Positions 34,404 to 42,015 of a stretch of DNA of 64,000 nucleotides are shown piece after piece. Location: NCBI RefSeq assembly GCF_000373905.1, contig NZ_KB892705.1, positions 4,104,478 through 4,168,477 of the forward strand, written 5' to 3'. Position numbers and translations under genes: made by a program. The stretch's first letter is position 1; each line of letters begins with the position of its first letter. The notes under the pieces are model-generated. The model worked only from the letters and a program-made list of their open reading frames with translations, had not been told where the DNA came from and did no database searches. This DNA comes from Mycobacterium sp. 155. GTDB taxonomy: Bacteria > Actinomycetota > Actinomycetes > Mycobacteriales > Mycobacteriaceae.

Positions 34404-35714
34404 ATGAGCACAGCCGTTGACCAGCCACTGAAGGTCCCCCTACCTCCCACAGACGTCCCGTGGCCGCTCCTGCAGACGGTGGCGTCGTTGGCTGAAGCCC
34501 CGCTCATTCAGATAGCGGAGCGACTACACGCTGCCACCCTTCCCTACCTGAAAAGCAGCGCGCTTGTTATCTTCACGGAAGACTGCACAGGGCGGCCGCA
34601 GAAGAAAGCGGGCGCGGATGAAATCATTTCGCGGGTCTCCATCGCCGAGCTCGACGCGCTTCGCGCAACCCTTTCGGATGATACGTCCTGGAGCGGTGAA
34701 GCTGAGGTTGCCGGCCGGTCCCGCCGCGTTCTCTCCCTGAAACACGCCTCCAGCGGTGCCCTCCTCGTCCTCACGGATCCGCAGCCGGCCGATACAGAAC
34801 ACGACGACGGGCTGGACCTGGTGATGTATCTGTGGCGCATTGCCGCCCAGCGGATTCAGGAAAAAGTGGCCGATGCGCCGCCGTCGTACCTGCTGGAATC
34901 GCGGGCGGCGTCAGCTGAACGTGTCCGTGTGACAGCGGAACTGACCGATCTGCACTCCACAACTTTGGAGACGCTCCTGGCAGCGCTGCGCTCATCCTCC
35001 TTGGACGACGCAGCAGCGCGCTCAACTGCCACTGACCTCGCCGCCAAGGCCCTGGTCGAGCTCCGGACCCTTAGCGACCGCACGACGGACCTGGTAGAAG
35101 TGCCGGCCGCCGTGGCCTTCGAACGCCTGCGGGAGGATCTGCGACCGCTCACGCGCTTCGGCGACCTCGAGATCGAATTCATCGAACCACCGCAGAACGG
35201 AAGGGCCTTGCCCGGCGAAGTTGCTCACGCCGGACGGGCCATCGTCCGCGGACTTGTGCTGGCCATGATGGAACAGCCCGACATCAGCAGGGTACGGACG
35301 CAGTGGGACTGCGACGGCGAAAACCTGCTGATCAACGTACGCGACGACGGCCGCGGTATGCTCGCCGCCGACTCGCCGAGCATCGGCCGTCTGGACCGCC
35401 AGGTCCAGGCGCTCGCCGGGCAGCTGCGGATCGAGATCATGCCACGCTGGGGTGCAGATGCATTCGTCACGCTCCCCTTGGACCTGCCGGCACGCCCGGC
35501 GGCCGCCGGGGATATCGCCGGATGGGACCTTGCCCCCCGGGAGCTCGAAGTGCTCCAGCATCTGGTCGCCGGACAGCGCAACCGGACGATCGCGATGACG
35601 CTTGGGATCAGCGAGAACACCGTCAAATTCCATGTGCGGAACTTGTTCAGGAAGCTCGGCGTCGGCTCACGCACCGAGGCTATCGCGCTGGCACACAGCC
35701 ACGGACTCCGCTGA
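34404..35714 (+). CDS. LuxR-type regulator fused to GAF-like and histidine-kinase-like domains
   Basis: 436 residues in one chain: an N-terminal sensory part (about 1-150), a DHp-like helical region (about 170-235; LTDLHSTTLETLLAAL with one His), a GHKL ATPase-like domain (about 240-360; NVRDDGRGMLAADSPSIGRL), and a C-terminal LuxR HTH (about 375-436; LAPRELEVLQHLVAGQRNRT, GISENTVKFHVRNLFRKLGV). Kinase-like and DNA-binding parts are thus joined without receiver domain. It is divergent from tkt and shares the conserved promoter region, so it probably controls the RuMP operons. Ligand unknown. Confidence 0.85.
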   Translation: MSTAVDQPLKVPLPPTDVPWPLLQTVASLAEAPLIQIAERLHAATLPYLKSSALVIFTEDCTGRPQKKAGADEIISRVSIAELDALRATLSDDTSWSGEAEVAGRSRRVLSLKHASSGALLVLTDPQPADTEHDDGLDLVMYLWRIAAQRIQEKVADAPPSYLLESRAASAERVRVTAELTDLHSTTLETLLAALRSSSLDDAAARSTATDLAAKALVELRTLSDRTTDLVEVPAAVAFERLREDLRPLTRFGDLEIEFIEPPQNGRALPGEVAHAGRAIVRGLVLAMMEQPDISRVRTQWDCDGENLLINVRDDGRGMLAADSPSIGRLDRQVQALAGQLRIEIMPRWGADAFVTLPLDLPARPAAAGDIAGWDLAPRELEVLQHLVAGQRNRTIAMTLGISENTVKFHVRNLFRKLGVGSRTEAIALAHSHGLR

Positions 35715-35722
35715 CGGGGTGT

Positions 35723-35774
35723 ATCAAAAAAGTGTTGCCCCGCAGCCGTAAGGCTGCGGGGCAACACTTTTGAT
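35723..35774. terminator. Bidirectional terminator between LuxR gene and hps
   Basis: A perfect stem GTGTTGCCCCGCAGCC / GGCTGCGGGGCAACAC with a 4-nt loop is flanked by AAAAAA on the left and TTTT on the right, so it works for both convergent transcripts. Confidence 0.95.
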
Positions 35775-35790
35775 CAGAGCGTTAGAACGA

Positions 35791-36414
35791 TCAGACGATC
35801 GCGTCGCGCAGTTCCTTCGCGGCGGCGGCCGGGTCGGCTGCGCCGTAGATGGCACCACCGGCGACGGCAACCTCGGCGCCGGCCTTCTGCACTGCCGGAA
35901 GGGTGGCAACCTTGACGCCACCGGCGACGGAGAACGGAACGCGAGCCTTCTCACCGGCGGCCAGCAGGCCGTTCAGGTCGAAGCCAGGCTTGGCCTGCTC
36001 GTCCAGACCGGCGTGCATCTCGACGAACTTGGCACCCAGGGCGCGAACTTCCTGCGCACGAGCGGCCTTGTCCTCGATACCGATCAGGTCGACGACGACG
36101 CCCTTGTTGTGAGCCTGGGCAGCCTTGACGGCACCGGCGATGGTGCTGTCGTCGGCCGAACCGAGCACCGTGACCAGGTCAGCGCCAGCCTTGAACGCGA
36201 TGTCGGCCTCGAGCTCGCCGGCGTCCATGGTCTTCATGTCAGCGAAGACGATCTTGTCCGGGTGAGCCTTCTTGACGGCGGTGATGACCGACAGGCCCTC
36301 GGCCTTGATCAGGGGGGTGCCGAGCTCGATGATGTCGACGTAGGGGGCAACCTTGCCGGCCAGCTCAAGAGCGGCTTCGGTGGTCAGCAGGTCGATGGCA
36401 ACTTGGAGCTTCAT
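35791..36414 (-). CDS. hps: 3-hexulose-6-phosphate synthase
   Basis: 207 residues. The key RuMP enzyme: condenses formaldehyde with ribulose 5-phosphate to hexulose 6-phosphate. Orotidine decarboxylase-like barrel motifs: MKLQVAIDLLTTEAALEL, DIIELGTPLIKAEG, KIVFADMKTMDAGELEAD (catalytic DxKxxD type), VDLIGI, FVEMHAGLDEQ, FSVAGGVKV, AGGAIYGAADP. It follows phi by 72 bp and ends at the bidirectional terminator. Similar hps-phi pairs are known from Mycobacterium gastri (rmpA/rmpB, recalled). Its acidic, Lys-containing composition is typical. Confidence 0.96.
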   Translation of the reverse strand: MKLQVAIDLLTTEAALELAGKVAPYVDIIELGTPLIKAEGLSVITAVKKAHPDKIVFADMKTMDAGELEADIAFKAGADLVTVLGSADDSTIAGAVKAAQAHNKGVVVDLIGIEDKAARAQEVRALGAKFVEMHAGLDEQAKPGFDLNGLLAAGEKARVPFSVAGGVKVATLPAVQKAGAEVAVAGGAIYGAADPAAAAKELRDAIV

Positions 36415-36469
36415 ATTGCTGTCTTCTTTCTGTTGGGAACTGCGATGGGTATGGAACGTGAGTAGGTCT

Positions 36470-37059
36470 GGGCTGTCAGGGTTGGGTCATTCGAGGTTGG
36501 CGTGGCGCGTCCAGAGTTCCTCGGCCTCGATATCGGTGTGATCCCACAGCGACTGGAACACGGCCTCGGTAACGATGAACAACGCCTGCTCAAACAACGA
36601 CCCCGCGTACTGACGCGAAATATGCGAGCCGTGATCGGTCTTCTGCGCGGCCGGAATGATCACCAACGCATCGGCGAGCTTACCCAGCGGCGAATCCGCA
36701 TTGGTGGTCAGCGCAGCGACACGCGCCCCGGCCTTCTTGGCGGTCTCGGCCGACTTGACCACACCCGAGGTCGTTCCCGACCCCGAAGCCACGATAAGCA
36801 GATCACCGGAACCGATCGCCGGGGTGGTGGTATCTCCTGCAACATGCACCTGCAGACCAAGGTGCATCAGCCGCATTGCGGCCATCCGCAGGACCAGCCC
36901 GCTACGACCCGCTCCAGCGAAGAACACCTGACCCGGCTGGGCGATGTTGCGAGCCAGGATAGCCACCTGCTCCGCGTTGACTTTGGCCGTAGTACTCGTG
37001 ATCTCGTCCACGACCAGGGACAGGTTGCCAGCGATACTTTCCCGGTTAATTTCCGAGGC
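36470..37059. repeat. 590-bp direct repeat, copy 1 (phi body)
   Basis: 36470-37059 is identical, as far as I compared line by line, to 41200-41789 (offset 4730 bp). It covers the last 191 codons of phi plus 17 bp beyond the stop. Absence of even synonymous changes implies very recent duplication or gene conversion. Confidence 0.93.
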
Positions 37060-37098
37060 AGGTCCGCTCAGGACGGCCGTGCTTGCCGTCTGATTCAT
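36487..37098 (-). CDS. phi: 6-phospho-3-hexuloisomerase, copy 1
   Basis: 203 residues, SIS-domain isomerase that converts hexulose 6-phosphate to fructose 6-phosphate. Motifs: VNAEQVAILARNIAQPGQVF, FAGAGRSGLVLRMAAMRLMHLG, LLIVASGSGTTSGVVKSAE, ALTTNADSPLGKLADALVII, GSLFEQALFIVTEAVFQSL. ATG at 37098 has a GAAAGGGGC ribosome site. It is upstream of hps in one operon. Residues from SEINRESIAG onward are identical to copy 2 (41217-41810); only the first ~12 residues (MNQTASTAVLSG) differ. A pairing of divergent N termini with identical bodies suggests gene conversion. Confidence 0.95.
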   Translation of the reverse strand: MNQTASTAVLSGPASEINRESIAGNLSLVVDEITSTTAKVNAEQVAILARNIAQPGQVFFAGAGRSGLVLRMAAMRLMHLGLQVHVAGDTTTPAIGSGDLLIVASGSGTTSGVVKSAETAKKAGARVAALTTNADSPLGKLADALVIIPAAQKTDHGSHISRQYAGSLFEQALFIVTEAVFQSLWDHTDIEAEELWTRHANLE

Positions 37099-37163
37099 AG
37101 AGCCCCTTTCGATTCTGCGATCAGGCCTGTCGCGGCCGAACAGATGCTTTCTGGTCGACATCC

Positions 37164-37237
37164 ATGATCCCGAAGCAAGCGGGTGGGGGTAACACTATTT
37201 TCTGACGGTTCTCACTACACTTTAGGATTGGTCGGAA
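37164..37237 (-). promoter_or_regulatory. Promoter/operator region of phi-hps, copy 2 of the duplicated element
   Basis: Aligns gap-free to 34295-34369 before tkt, sharing ATGATC-CGAA-CAA-CGGG and CTGACGGTT-N3-ACTACACTTT. It lies 66 bp upstream of phi and divergent to the GntR gene at 37380. Confidence 0.7.
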
Positions 37238-37379
37238 GTTCCCGCCCCGGTGGACTGGCCGGACGAGTGCAGCTACAGGCTGTGGCTGAGTACGTTAAAC
37301 CGGCATCGGCCACGTCATCGCCATCAAGGGTGCTACCAGCGCCAATACCGGAAACCGCGGACTATCCAGCCTATGTCCA

Positions 37380-38279
37380 GTGCCCGAGTTGGCTAGGATC
37401 GAGTCACCCCGTAGTCCATTTTCGGAGCGCAGACTTTTGGCCACGCCGACCCCCTTCCAATCGCAGATTTATCGGTCCCTGCCGGAAATCGAGAGGGCCG
37501 ACGCGATTGTCGACAGAATTTCCAAGGCGATTGCCCTCGGGTTGCTCAAAGTAGGTGAACGCTTGCCCCCAGAGGCCGCACTCTCGGAGATGTTCGGGGT
37601 TGGCGGCGCGACCCTTCGTGAAGCCTTGTCGGAACTGCGGGAGCGAGGAGTCGTCGAGACTCGCAGAGGCCGGAGCGGAGGAACCTTTGTCGTCAATCAG
37701 CCCGAACCTCAGACCGACATCATGCAGGATTGGTTTCTCTCGACCTCTATCTCGGAAATCCGCGACATCGGAGACGAGCATTCCGCCATAGCCGCCGCGA
37801 CCATCCGGCTGGCATGTGAGCGCGCAGAAGCACACGACTTCGACCGTCTTCAGGAACTTGCGCGAGCCTTGGTTCTGGCGGAGACCCCTGAAACCCGTGC
37901 ATCTGCTGACAGCCGCTTCCATATCGAGTTGGCGGTGTCCGCGCAATCACCAAGGCTTGCCAATGCCGAAATCCGCCTTCAGGAAGAAACGGTTCGGCAG
38001 CTGTGGGCCCCCTTCACCGTGACAGAGGGATATGACCCTGAACGGGCAACCGCCGAGCATTTGGAACTGGTCCGGGCAGTGGCTCAGGACCACCCCGAGC
38101 GGGCCCAGAAACTGGCACTTGAACACATCAGGCGAAACATCTTCCACCTGATTGATACGAAACTCGTCCTCGGCTATGCCCAGTCGAGATCGAGAACCCC
38201 CCCAGCCACCCCCGATATCAGTTCCTCCTCTCAGGCATCGGCATCGTCCACTAGGCCAACAATTCAGGAGGGCCAATGA
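37380..38279 (+). CDS. GntR/FadR-family transcriptional regulator
   Basis: 299 residues. The winged helix (about 35-105) shows IYRSLPEIERADAIVDRISK, GERLPPEAALSEMFGVGGAT and LREALSELRERGVVETRRG; an FCD helical domain follows (about 130-270) with DSRFHIELAVSAQSPRLAN and TAEHLELVRAVAQDHPERA. The FCD ligand site normally binds a metal and an organic acid or sugar phosphate. It is divergent from phi-hps. The gene overlaps the next (ATGA), an orphan sensor-like protein, so both may form one regulatory unit. A GTG start is used. Confidence 0.87.
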   Translation: MPELARIESPRSPFSERRLLATPTPFQSQIYRSLPEIERADAIVDRISKAIALGLLKVGERLPPEAALSEMFGVGGATLREALSELRERGVVETRRGRSGGTFVVNQPEPQTDIMQDWFLSTSISEIRDIGDEHSAIAAATIRLACERAEAHDFDRLQELARALVLAETPETRASADSRFHIELAVSAQSPRLANAEIRLQEETVRQLWAPFTVTEGYDPERATAEHLELVRAVAQDHPERAQKLALEHIRRNIFHLIDTKLVLGYAQSRSRTPPATPDISSSSQASASSTRPTIQEGQ

Positions 38280-38998
38280 ACTCCACCACTGAAGTCGCGC
38301 ATGCTGCCGATGCCCTCACTTCCTGGATCAGCGGCGTTTCCACCGAGATCAAGAACTTGGCCACAGCCGTCGCCGCGTTGCTTGACCGAAATCTCGCGGG
38401 GAAGTCCAAGGTCAGCCGGGCGGCGCTGACCGGATTGGACGAACTCTCACAGAAGTTCCTGACGAAGAACACTTTCGCTGTCGGCGCCGGAACTTTCTTC
38501 GCCGCGGCCTCCGTCGAGGAGGGCGGCCACGCTTTCGAATGGTGGTTCCGCAAGGCATCCGGTGACCTTGGAAGACTGGATTTTGACATGACTCCAGGCA
38601 GCGCGCGGTACTACGACTACGAGAAGCTACCGTTTTTCTCGACCGCCGCTTCCACAGGTGAGCAGACGGTGTGGGGCCCGTACATCGACTACTCGGGCTT
38701 CGAGGAATACATCCTTACGTTCATGGCGCCGTTCTCGGTCCATGGACACTTTACGGGGGTGGCAGGGTGCGACATCCGGCTCACGGACCTGGAACCCATC
38801 ATCATGCCGAATCTGCTTCTGATTCCAGGCGATGCCGCCCTCGTCAACGCCAGCAACCGTGTCATCCTCGGCAACTCCGGGATGTACCTGGTGGGTGAGC
38901 GAATCAAATCCGGATCACCGGACCAGCATCGAGTTACTCTCGATGTTCCGCACCTGGGGCTGTCACTGATTTACACCGCCAACCGTCAGACCCCTTGA
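38276..38998 (+). CDS. Soluble Cache/PDC-like sensory protein
   Basis: 240 residues, no transmembrane segment or signal peptide. The region 70-190 looks like a dCache/PDC ligand-binding fold: WWFRKASGDLGRLDFDMTPGS, YYDYEKLPFFSTAASTGEQ, WGPYIDYSGFEEYILTFMAPF, GHFTGVAGCDIRLTDLE. Such proteins are usually extracytoplasmic parts of chemoreceptors; a free cytosolic form translated from an overlapping start with a GntR regulator is unusual. It probably modulates or accompanies the GntR protein by binding a small organic acid or amine. Confidence 0.78.
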   Translation: MNSTTEVAHAADALTSWISGVSTEIKNLATAVAALLDRNLAGKSKVSRAALTGLDELSQKFLTKNTFAVGAGTFFAAASVEEGGHAFEWWFRKASGDLGRLDFDMTPGSARYYDYEKLPFFSTAASTGEQTVWGPYIDYSGFEEYILTFMAPFSVHGHFTGVAGCDIRLTDLEPIIMPNLLLIPGDAALVNASNRVILGNSGMYLVGERIKSGSPDQHRVTLDVPHLGLSLIYTANRQTP

Positions 38999-39040
38999 AC
39001 ACAGAACGAGGCCGCTGGTCCCCAAAGGGCCCGGGTCAGC

Positions 39041-40066
39041 TCAGCCGAACAGGAATGCAGCTTCGTCGTAGCGTTTCTGCGAAACGGCCTTGAGGCCCCC
39101 AAGGGCTTCTTCGAAGCTCACCTGCTCGATCTCAGTGCCTTTCAGCGCCACCATGGTGCCCCAGAAGCCGTCAACCACAGAGTCGATGGCCGCCATACCC
39201 AGCCGGGTGGCCAGGACTCGGTCGAAGGCTGTGGGCACGCCGCCGCGCTGAATGTGGCCCAGGATGGTAGCGCGGGTTTCGATGCCGGTGCGGCTTTCGA
39301 TCTCCGGGGCCAGCTGGTCTGCGATCCCACCGAGCCGGGGACGGCCGAAGGCGTCCAGCCCACGCTCGGAATGCGGGGATTCCATGTGCTCCGGAACAAA
39401 CCCTTCGGCCACCACTACCAGCGGTGCCCGCCCGCGGGAGTGGGCTCCCTTCACCCACTGGGTGATCTGATCGATGCTGAGCTTCTGTTCCGGTATGAGG
39501 ATGGCGTGGGCGCCGGCTGCCATGCCGGCGTGCAGTGCGATCCAGCCGGCGTGACGGCCCATCACTTCGGCGATGATGCATCGGTGGTGCGATTCGCCGG
39601 TAGTGCGCAGCCGGTCGATTGCTTCCGTGGCGATCTGCACTGCGGTGTCGAAACCGAAGGTGTAATCCGTGGCGTCAAGGTCGTTGTCCACGGTCTTCGG
39701 GACGCCCACGATCTTCAGGCCCGCGTCGGTCAAGCGCTTTGCGGCAGTCAGGGTTCCCTCACCGCCGATGGCGATGATCGCGTCGATGCCCAGCCGGTCC
39801 ATGTGCGCTTTGATGACCTCGGGGCCGCCGCCGTTTGCGAACGGGTTGGTGCGCGAGGTGCCAAGAATGGTGCCGCCCTGCTTGGCGATACCGCGGACCA
39901 TCGTGCGCGGGATATCGATGATGTCGCCCTCTACCACGCCGCGCCAGCCGTCAAGAAATCCAACGAACTCGAGACCGTGGACGGCAATGCCTTTAATAAC
40001 GGCGGCGCGGATGACTGCGTTCAATCCGGGGCAGTCGCCACCGCTGGTGAGGATTCCGATTTTCAT
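39041..40066 (-). CDS. pfkA: ATP-dependent 6-phosphofructokinase
   Basis: 341 residues of the PfkA family: MKIGILTSGGDCPGLNAVIR, GWRGVVEGD, GGTILGTSRTNPF, IAIGGEGTLTAAKRL, GVPKTVDNDLDATDYTFGFDTAV (catalytic TVDND), EVMGRHAGWIALHAG, ILGHIQRGGVPTAFDRVLATRLG. GGEGT rather than GGDGT is typical of actinobacterial members. It phosphorylates fructose 6-phosphate made by Hps/Phi, feeding Fba. It is convergent with the Cache gene. Confidence 0.94.
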   Translation of the reverse strand: MKIGILTSGGDCPGLNAVIRAAVIKGIAVHGLEFVGFLDGWRGVVEGDIIDIPRTMVRGIAKQGGTILGTSRTNPFANGGGPEVIKAHMDRLGIDAIIAIGGEGTLTAAKRLTDAGLKIVGVPKTVDNDLDATDYTFGFDTAVQIATEAIDRLRTTGESHHRCIIAEVMGRHAGWIALHAGMAAGAHAILIPEQKLSIDQITQWVKGAHSRGRAPLVVVAEGFVPEHMESPHSERGLDAFGRPRLGGIADQLAPEIESRTGIETRATILGHIQRGGVPTAFDRVLATRLGMAAIDSVVDGFWGTMVALKGTEIEQVSFEEALGGLKAVSQKRYDEAAFLFG

Positions 40067-40276
40067 GTTTCGTCTCAGATCGTAGGAGAGGGTTTACAGG
40101 AGCGCGTCACGCCCCACGATCATCACGCCAGCGGCGGGCAAAATCTGTCTAACGTCAAGGGAGGCCGTGCGGTAACGAATGATGGCATCTTCGCGCCAGT
40201 AGCGAGATTAGGTCGCGTCGTCTTCCCCTCGTGGGGAAACAGGAGGCGCCGGTGCCCTACGGTGATCCCAGTCGAG

Positions 40277-40313
40277 CTTGTCAGGCCGGGGGCGTGCCCT
40301 CCGGCCTGACAAG
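40277..40313 (-). terminator. Hairpin after first cupin gene
   Basis: CTTGTCAGGCCGG (40277-40289) pairs with CCGGCCTGACAAG (40301-40313), just beyond the 40322 stop on the minus strand. A related GTCAGGCC/GGCCTGAC stem follows the second cupin gene. Confidence 0.75.
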
Positions 40314-40321
40314 CACTTTGA

Positions 40322-40684
40322 CTAGGCCGCGTAGACCACGAAGAACTTGCGGATCCGCTCCTGGATCTCCCAGGTTCCCTTCCACCCGATGGGGAAGAAG
40401 GCAGCAGAGCCAGCCTCGAGGGTGACGGGCTCGCCGCCATCCTGAGTAACGATCATGCGCCCTTCGAGGACGTGGATGATTTCACCCCGCTCGACAAACT
40501 CCCAGCGAGACAGACCCGGCTGGGCCTCCCAGACGCCGGAACGGATGCCGTGGTCTTCGTCGATGAAGGGGACAGAAGAACGCACTCCGATCGGGTCGCC
40601 CAGCACCTCAGCGGAGGGCTGGCCGAGCAGAGACTCTTCGAGCTTCTCCTCGAAGCGCTCGAGGGGCCGGAAGGTTACGGTCAT
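40322..40684 (-). CDS. Cupin (DUF861-like), tandem copy A
   Basis: 120 residues. Single cupin barrel with RWEFVERGEIIHVLEGRMIV, VTLEAGSAAFFPIGWKGTWE and IRKFFVVYAA, the Cupin_3/DUF861 pattern. It is about two-thirds identical to the next upstream gene, and the C-terminal third is nearly identical at the DNA level. ATG at 40684 has an AGGTAG ribosome site. Function is unknown; a role in binding a formaldehyde adduct or small C1 metabolite is speculation. Confidence 0.8.
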   Translation of the reverse strand: MTVTFRPLERFEEKLEESLLGQPSAEVLGDPIGVRSSVPFIDEDHGIRSGVWEAQPGLSRWEFVERGEIIHVLEGRMIVTQDGGEPVTLEAGSAAFFPIGWKGTWEIQERIRKFFVVYAA

Positions 40685-40755
40685 TGAAACTACCTTTCTG
40701 TTTTCTATTTTCTGTATCCAGGCATGGATCCCCGCGGCGATCCCCATCGCGCACC

Positions 40756-40788
40756 GTCAGGCCCCGGGGTTGCTCCCCTGGGCCTGAC
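40756..40788 (-). terminator. Hairpin between the two cupin genes
   Basis: GTCAGGCC (40756-40763) pairs with GGCCTGAC (40781-40788), extended by CCGGGG/CCCC. Similar to the hairpin at 40277, so the whole gene-plus-hairpin unit was duplicated. Confidence 0.65.
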
Positions 40789-40799
40789 AGTGCACTTGA

Positions 40800-41162
40800 C
40801 TAGGCCGCGAAGATCACGAAGAACTTGCGGATCCGCTCCTGGATCTCCCAGGTTCCCTTCCACCCGATGGGGAAGAAGGCAGCAGAGCCAGCCTCCACGG
40901 TGACGGGCTCGCCGCCATCCTCGGTAACGACCATGCGGCCTTCGAGGACATGGATCGATTCGCCCCGGTCCAAGAACTCCCAGCGTGAGAGACCGGGGTC
41001 GGCCTCCCAGACGCCGGAGAGAATGCGAGCATCGTCGCTCTTGAAGGGAATGGCGATTCGTGTCGGGATTTCGTCACCAATCACCTCGGCCAAAGGCGGG
41101 GCCAGCAGGGCTTCATCGAGTTTCCCCTGGAAGAGTTCTGCGGGCCGGAAGGTTTCGGTCAT
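40800..41162 (-). CDS. Cupin (DUF861-like), tandem copy B
   Basis: 120 residues, paralogue of the preceding entry: RWEFLDRGESIHVLEGRMVV, VTVEAGSAAFFPIGWKGTWE, IRKFFVIFAA. The N-terminal halves have diverged (PAELFQGKLDEALLAPPLAEV versus PLERFEEKLEESLLGQPSAEV) while the C-terminal ends remain almost identical. It lies 54 bp after phi copy 2 and is likely co-transcribed with it. Confidence 0.8.
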   Translation of the reverse strand: MTETFRPAELFQGKLDEALLAPPLAEVIGDEIPTRIAIPFKSDDARILSGVWEADPGLSRWEFLDRGESIHVLEGRMVVTEDGGEPVTVEAGSAAFFPIGWKGTWEIQERIRKFFVIFAA

Positions 41163-41199
41163 TGGGTTCGGCTTTCTGCTGAGAACATGAGGTGTGTGG

Positions 41200-41789
41200 G
41201 GGCTGTCAGGGTTGGGTCATTCGAGGTTGGCGTGGCGCGTCCAGAGTTCCTCGGCCTCGATATCGGTGTGATCCCACAGCGACTGGAACACGGCCTCGGT
41301 AACGATGAACAACGCCTGCTCAAACAACGACCCCGCGTACTGACGCGAAATATGCGAGCCGTGATCGGTCTTCTGCGCGGCCGGAATGATCACCAACGCA
41401 TCGGCGAGCTTACCCAGCGGCGAATCCGCATTGGTGGTCAGCGCAGCGACACGCGCCCCGGCCTTCTTGGCGGTCTCGGCCGACTTGACCACACCCGAGG
41501 TCGTTCCCGACCCCGAAGCCACGATAAGCAGATCACCGGAACCGATCGCCGGGGTGGTGGTATCTCCTGCAACATGCACCTGCAGACCAAGGTGCATCAG
41601 CCGCATTGCGGCCATCCGCAGGACCAGCCCGCTACGACCCGCTCCAGCGAAGAACACCTGACCCGGCTGGGCGATGTTGCGAGCCAGGATAGCCACCTGC
41701 TCCGCGTTGACTTTGGCCGTAGTACTCGTGATCTCGTCCACGACCAGGGACAGGTTGCCAGCGATACTTTCCCGGTTAATTTCCGAGGC
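41200..41789. repeat. 590-bp direct repeat, copy 2 (phi body)
   Basis: Identical counterpart of 36470-37059 in the same orientation. Recombination between copies would delete or duplicate 4730 bp containing the GntR, Cache, pfkA and cupin genes. Confidence 0.93.
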
Positions 41790-41810
41790 GATATGGGTGG
41801 TGCCGGACAT
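41217..41810 (-). CDS. phi: 6-phospho-3-hexuloisomerase, copy 2
   Basis: 197 residues, identical to copy 1 except for the N terminus (MSGTTHIA instead of MNQTASTAVLSG). ATG at 41810 with a GAGGAGAAG ribosome site 6-8 bp upstream. It heads a minus-strand cluster with two cupins and no hps, so it may provide extra isomerase or be expressed under other conditions. Its upstream region lacks the conserved promoter element of copy 1. Confidence 0.94.
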   Translation of the reverse strand: MSGTTHIASEINRESIAGNLSLVVDEITSTTAKVNAEQVAILARNIAQPGQVFFAGAGRSGLVLRMAAMRLMHLGLQVHVAGDTTTPAIGSGDLLIVASGSGTTSGVVKSAETAKKAGARVAALTTNADSPLGKLADALVIIPAAQKTDHGSHISRQYAGSLFEQALFIVTEAVFQSLWDHTDIEAEELWTRHANLE

Positions 41811-42015
41811 GATGTTCTTCTCCTCCTCTAGAGGTGGGGCCTGACGTTCAATCGTCCTGTCATTTGCGGGTCGGAGGAACGCCAATTTGGGATGGTTTGA
41901 TCTACCCGTTTGAGTAGGCTGCTACGTGGATCGTCCCGCACTTTACTGGAGGAACGAGCTCGCAGCGTTCGTTCTCCCCGCAAAAGTGACCATCGCCGCG
42001 AGCCTGACTCCGTGA

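Noticed and set aside
37099..37161. 21-residue N-terminal extension of phi copy 1
   Set aside because: It covers the ribosome binding site of the ATG at 37098 and has no counterpart in copy 2.
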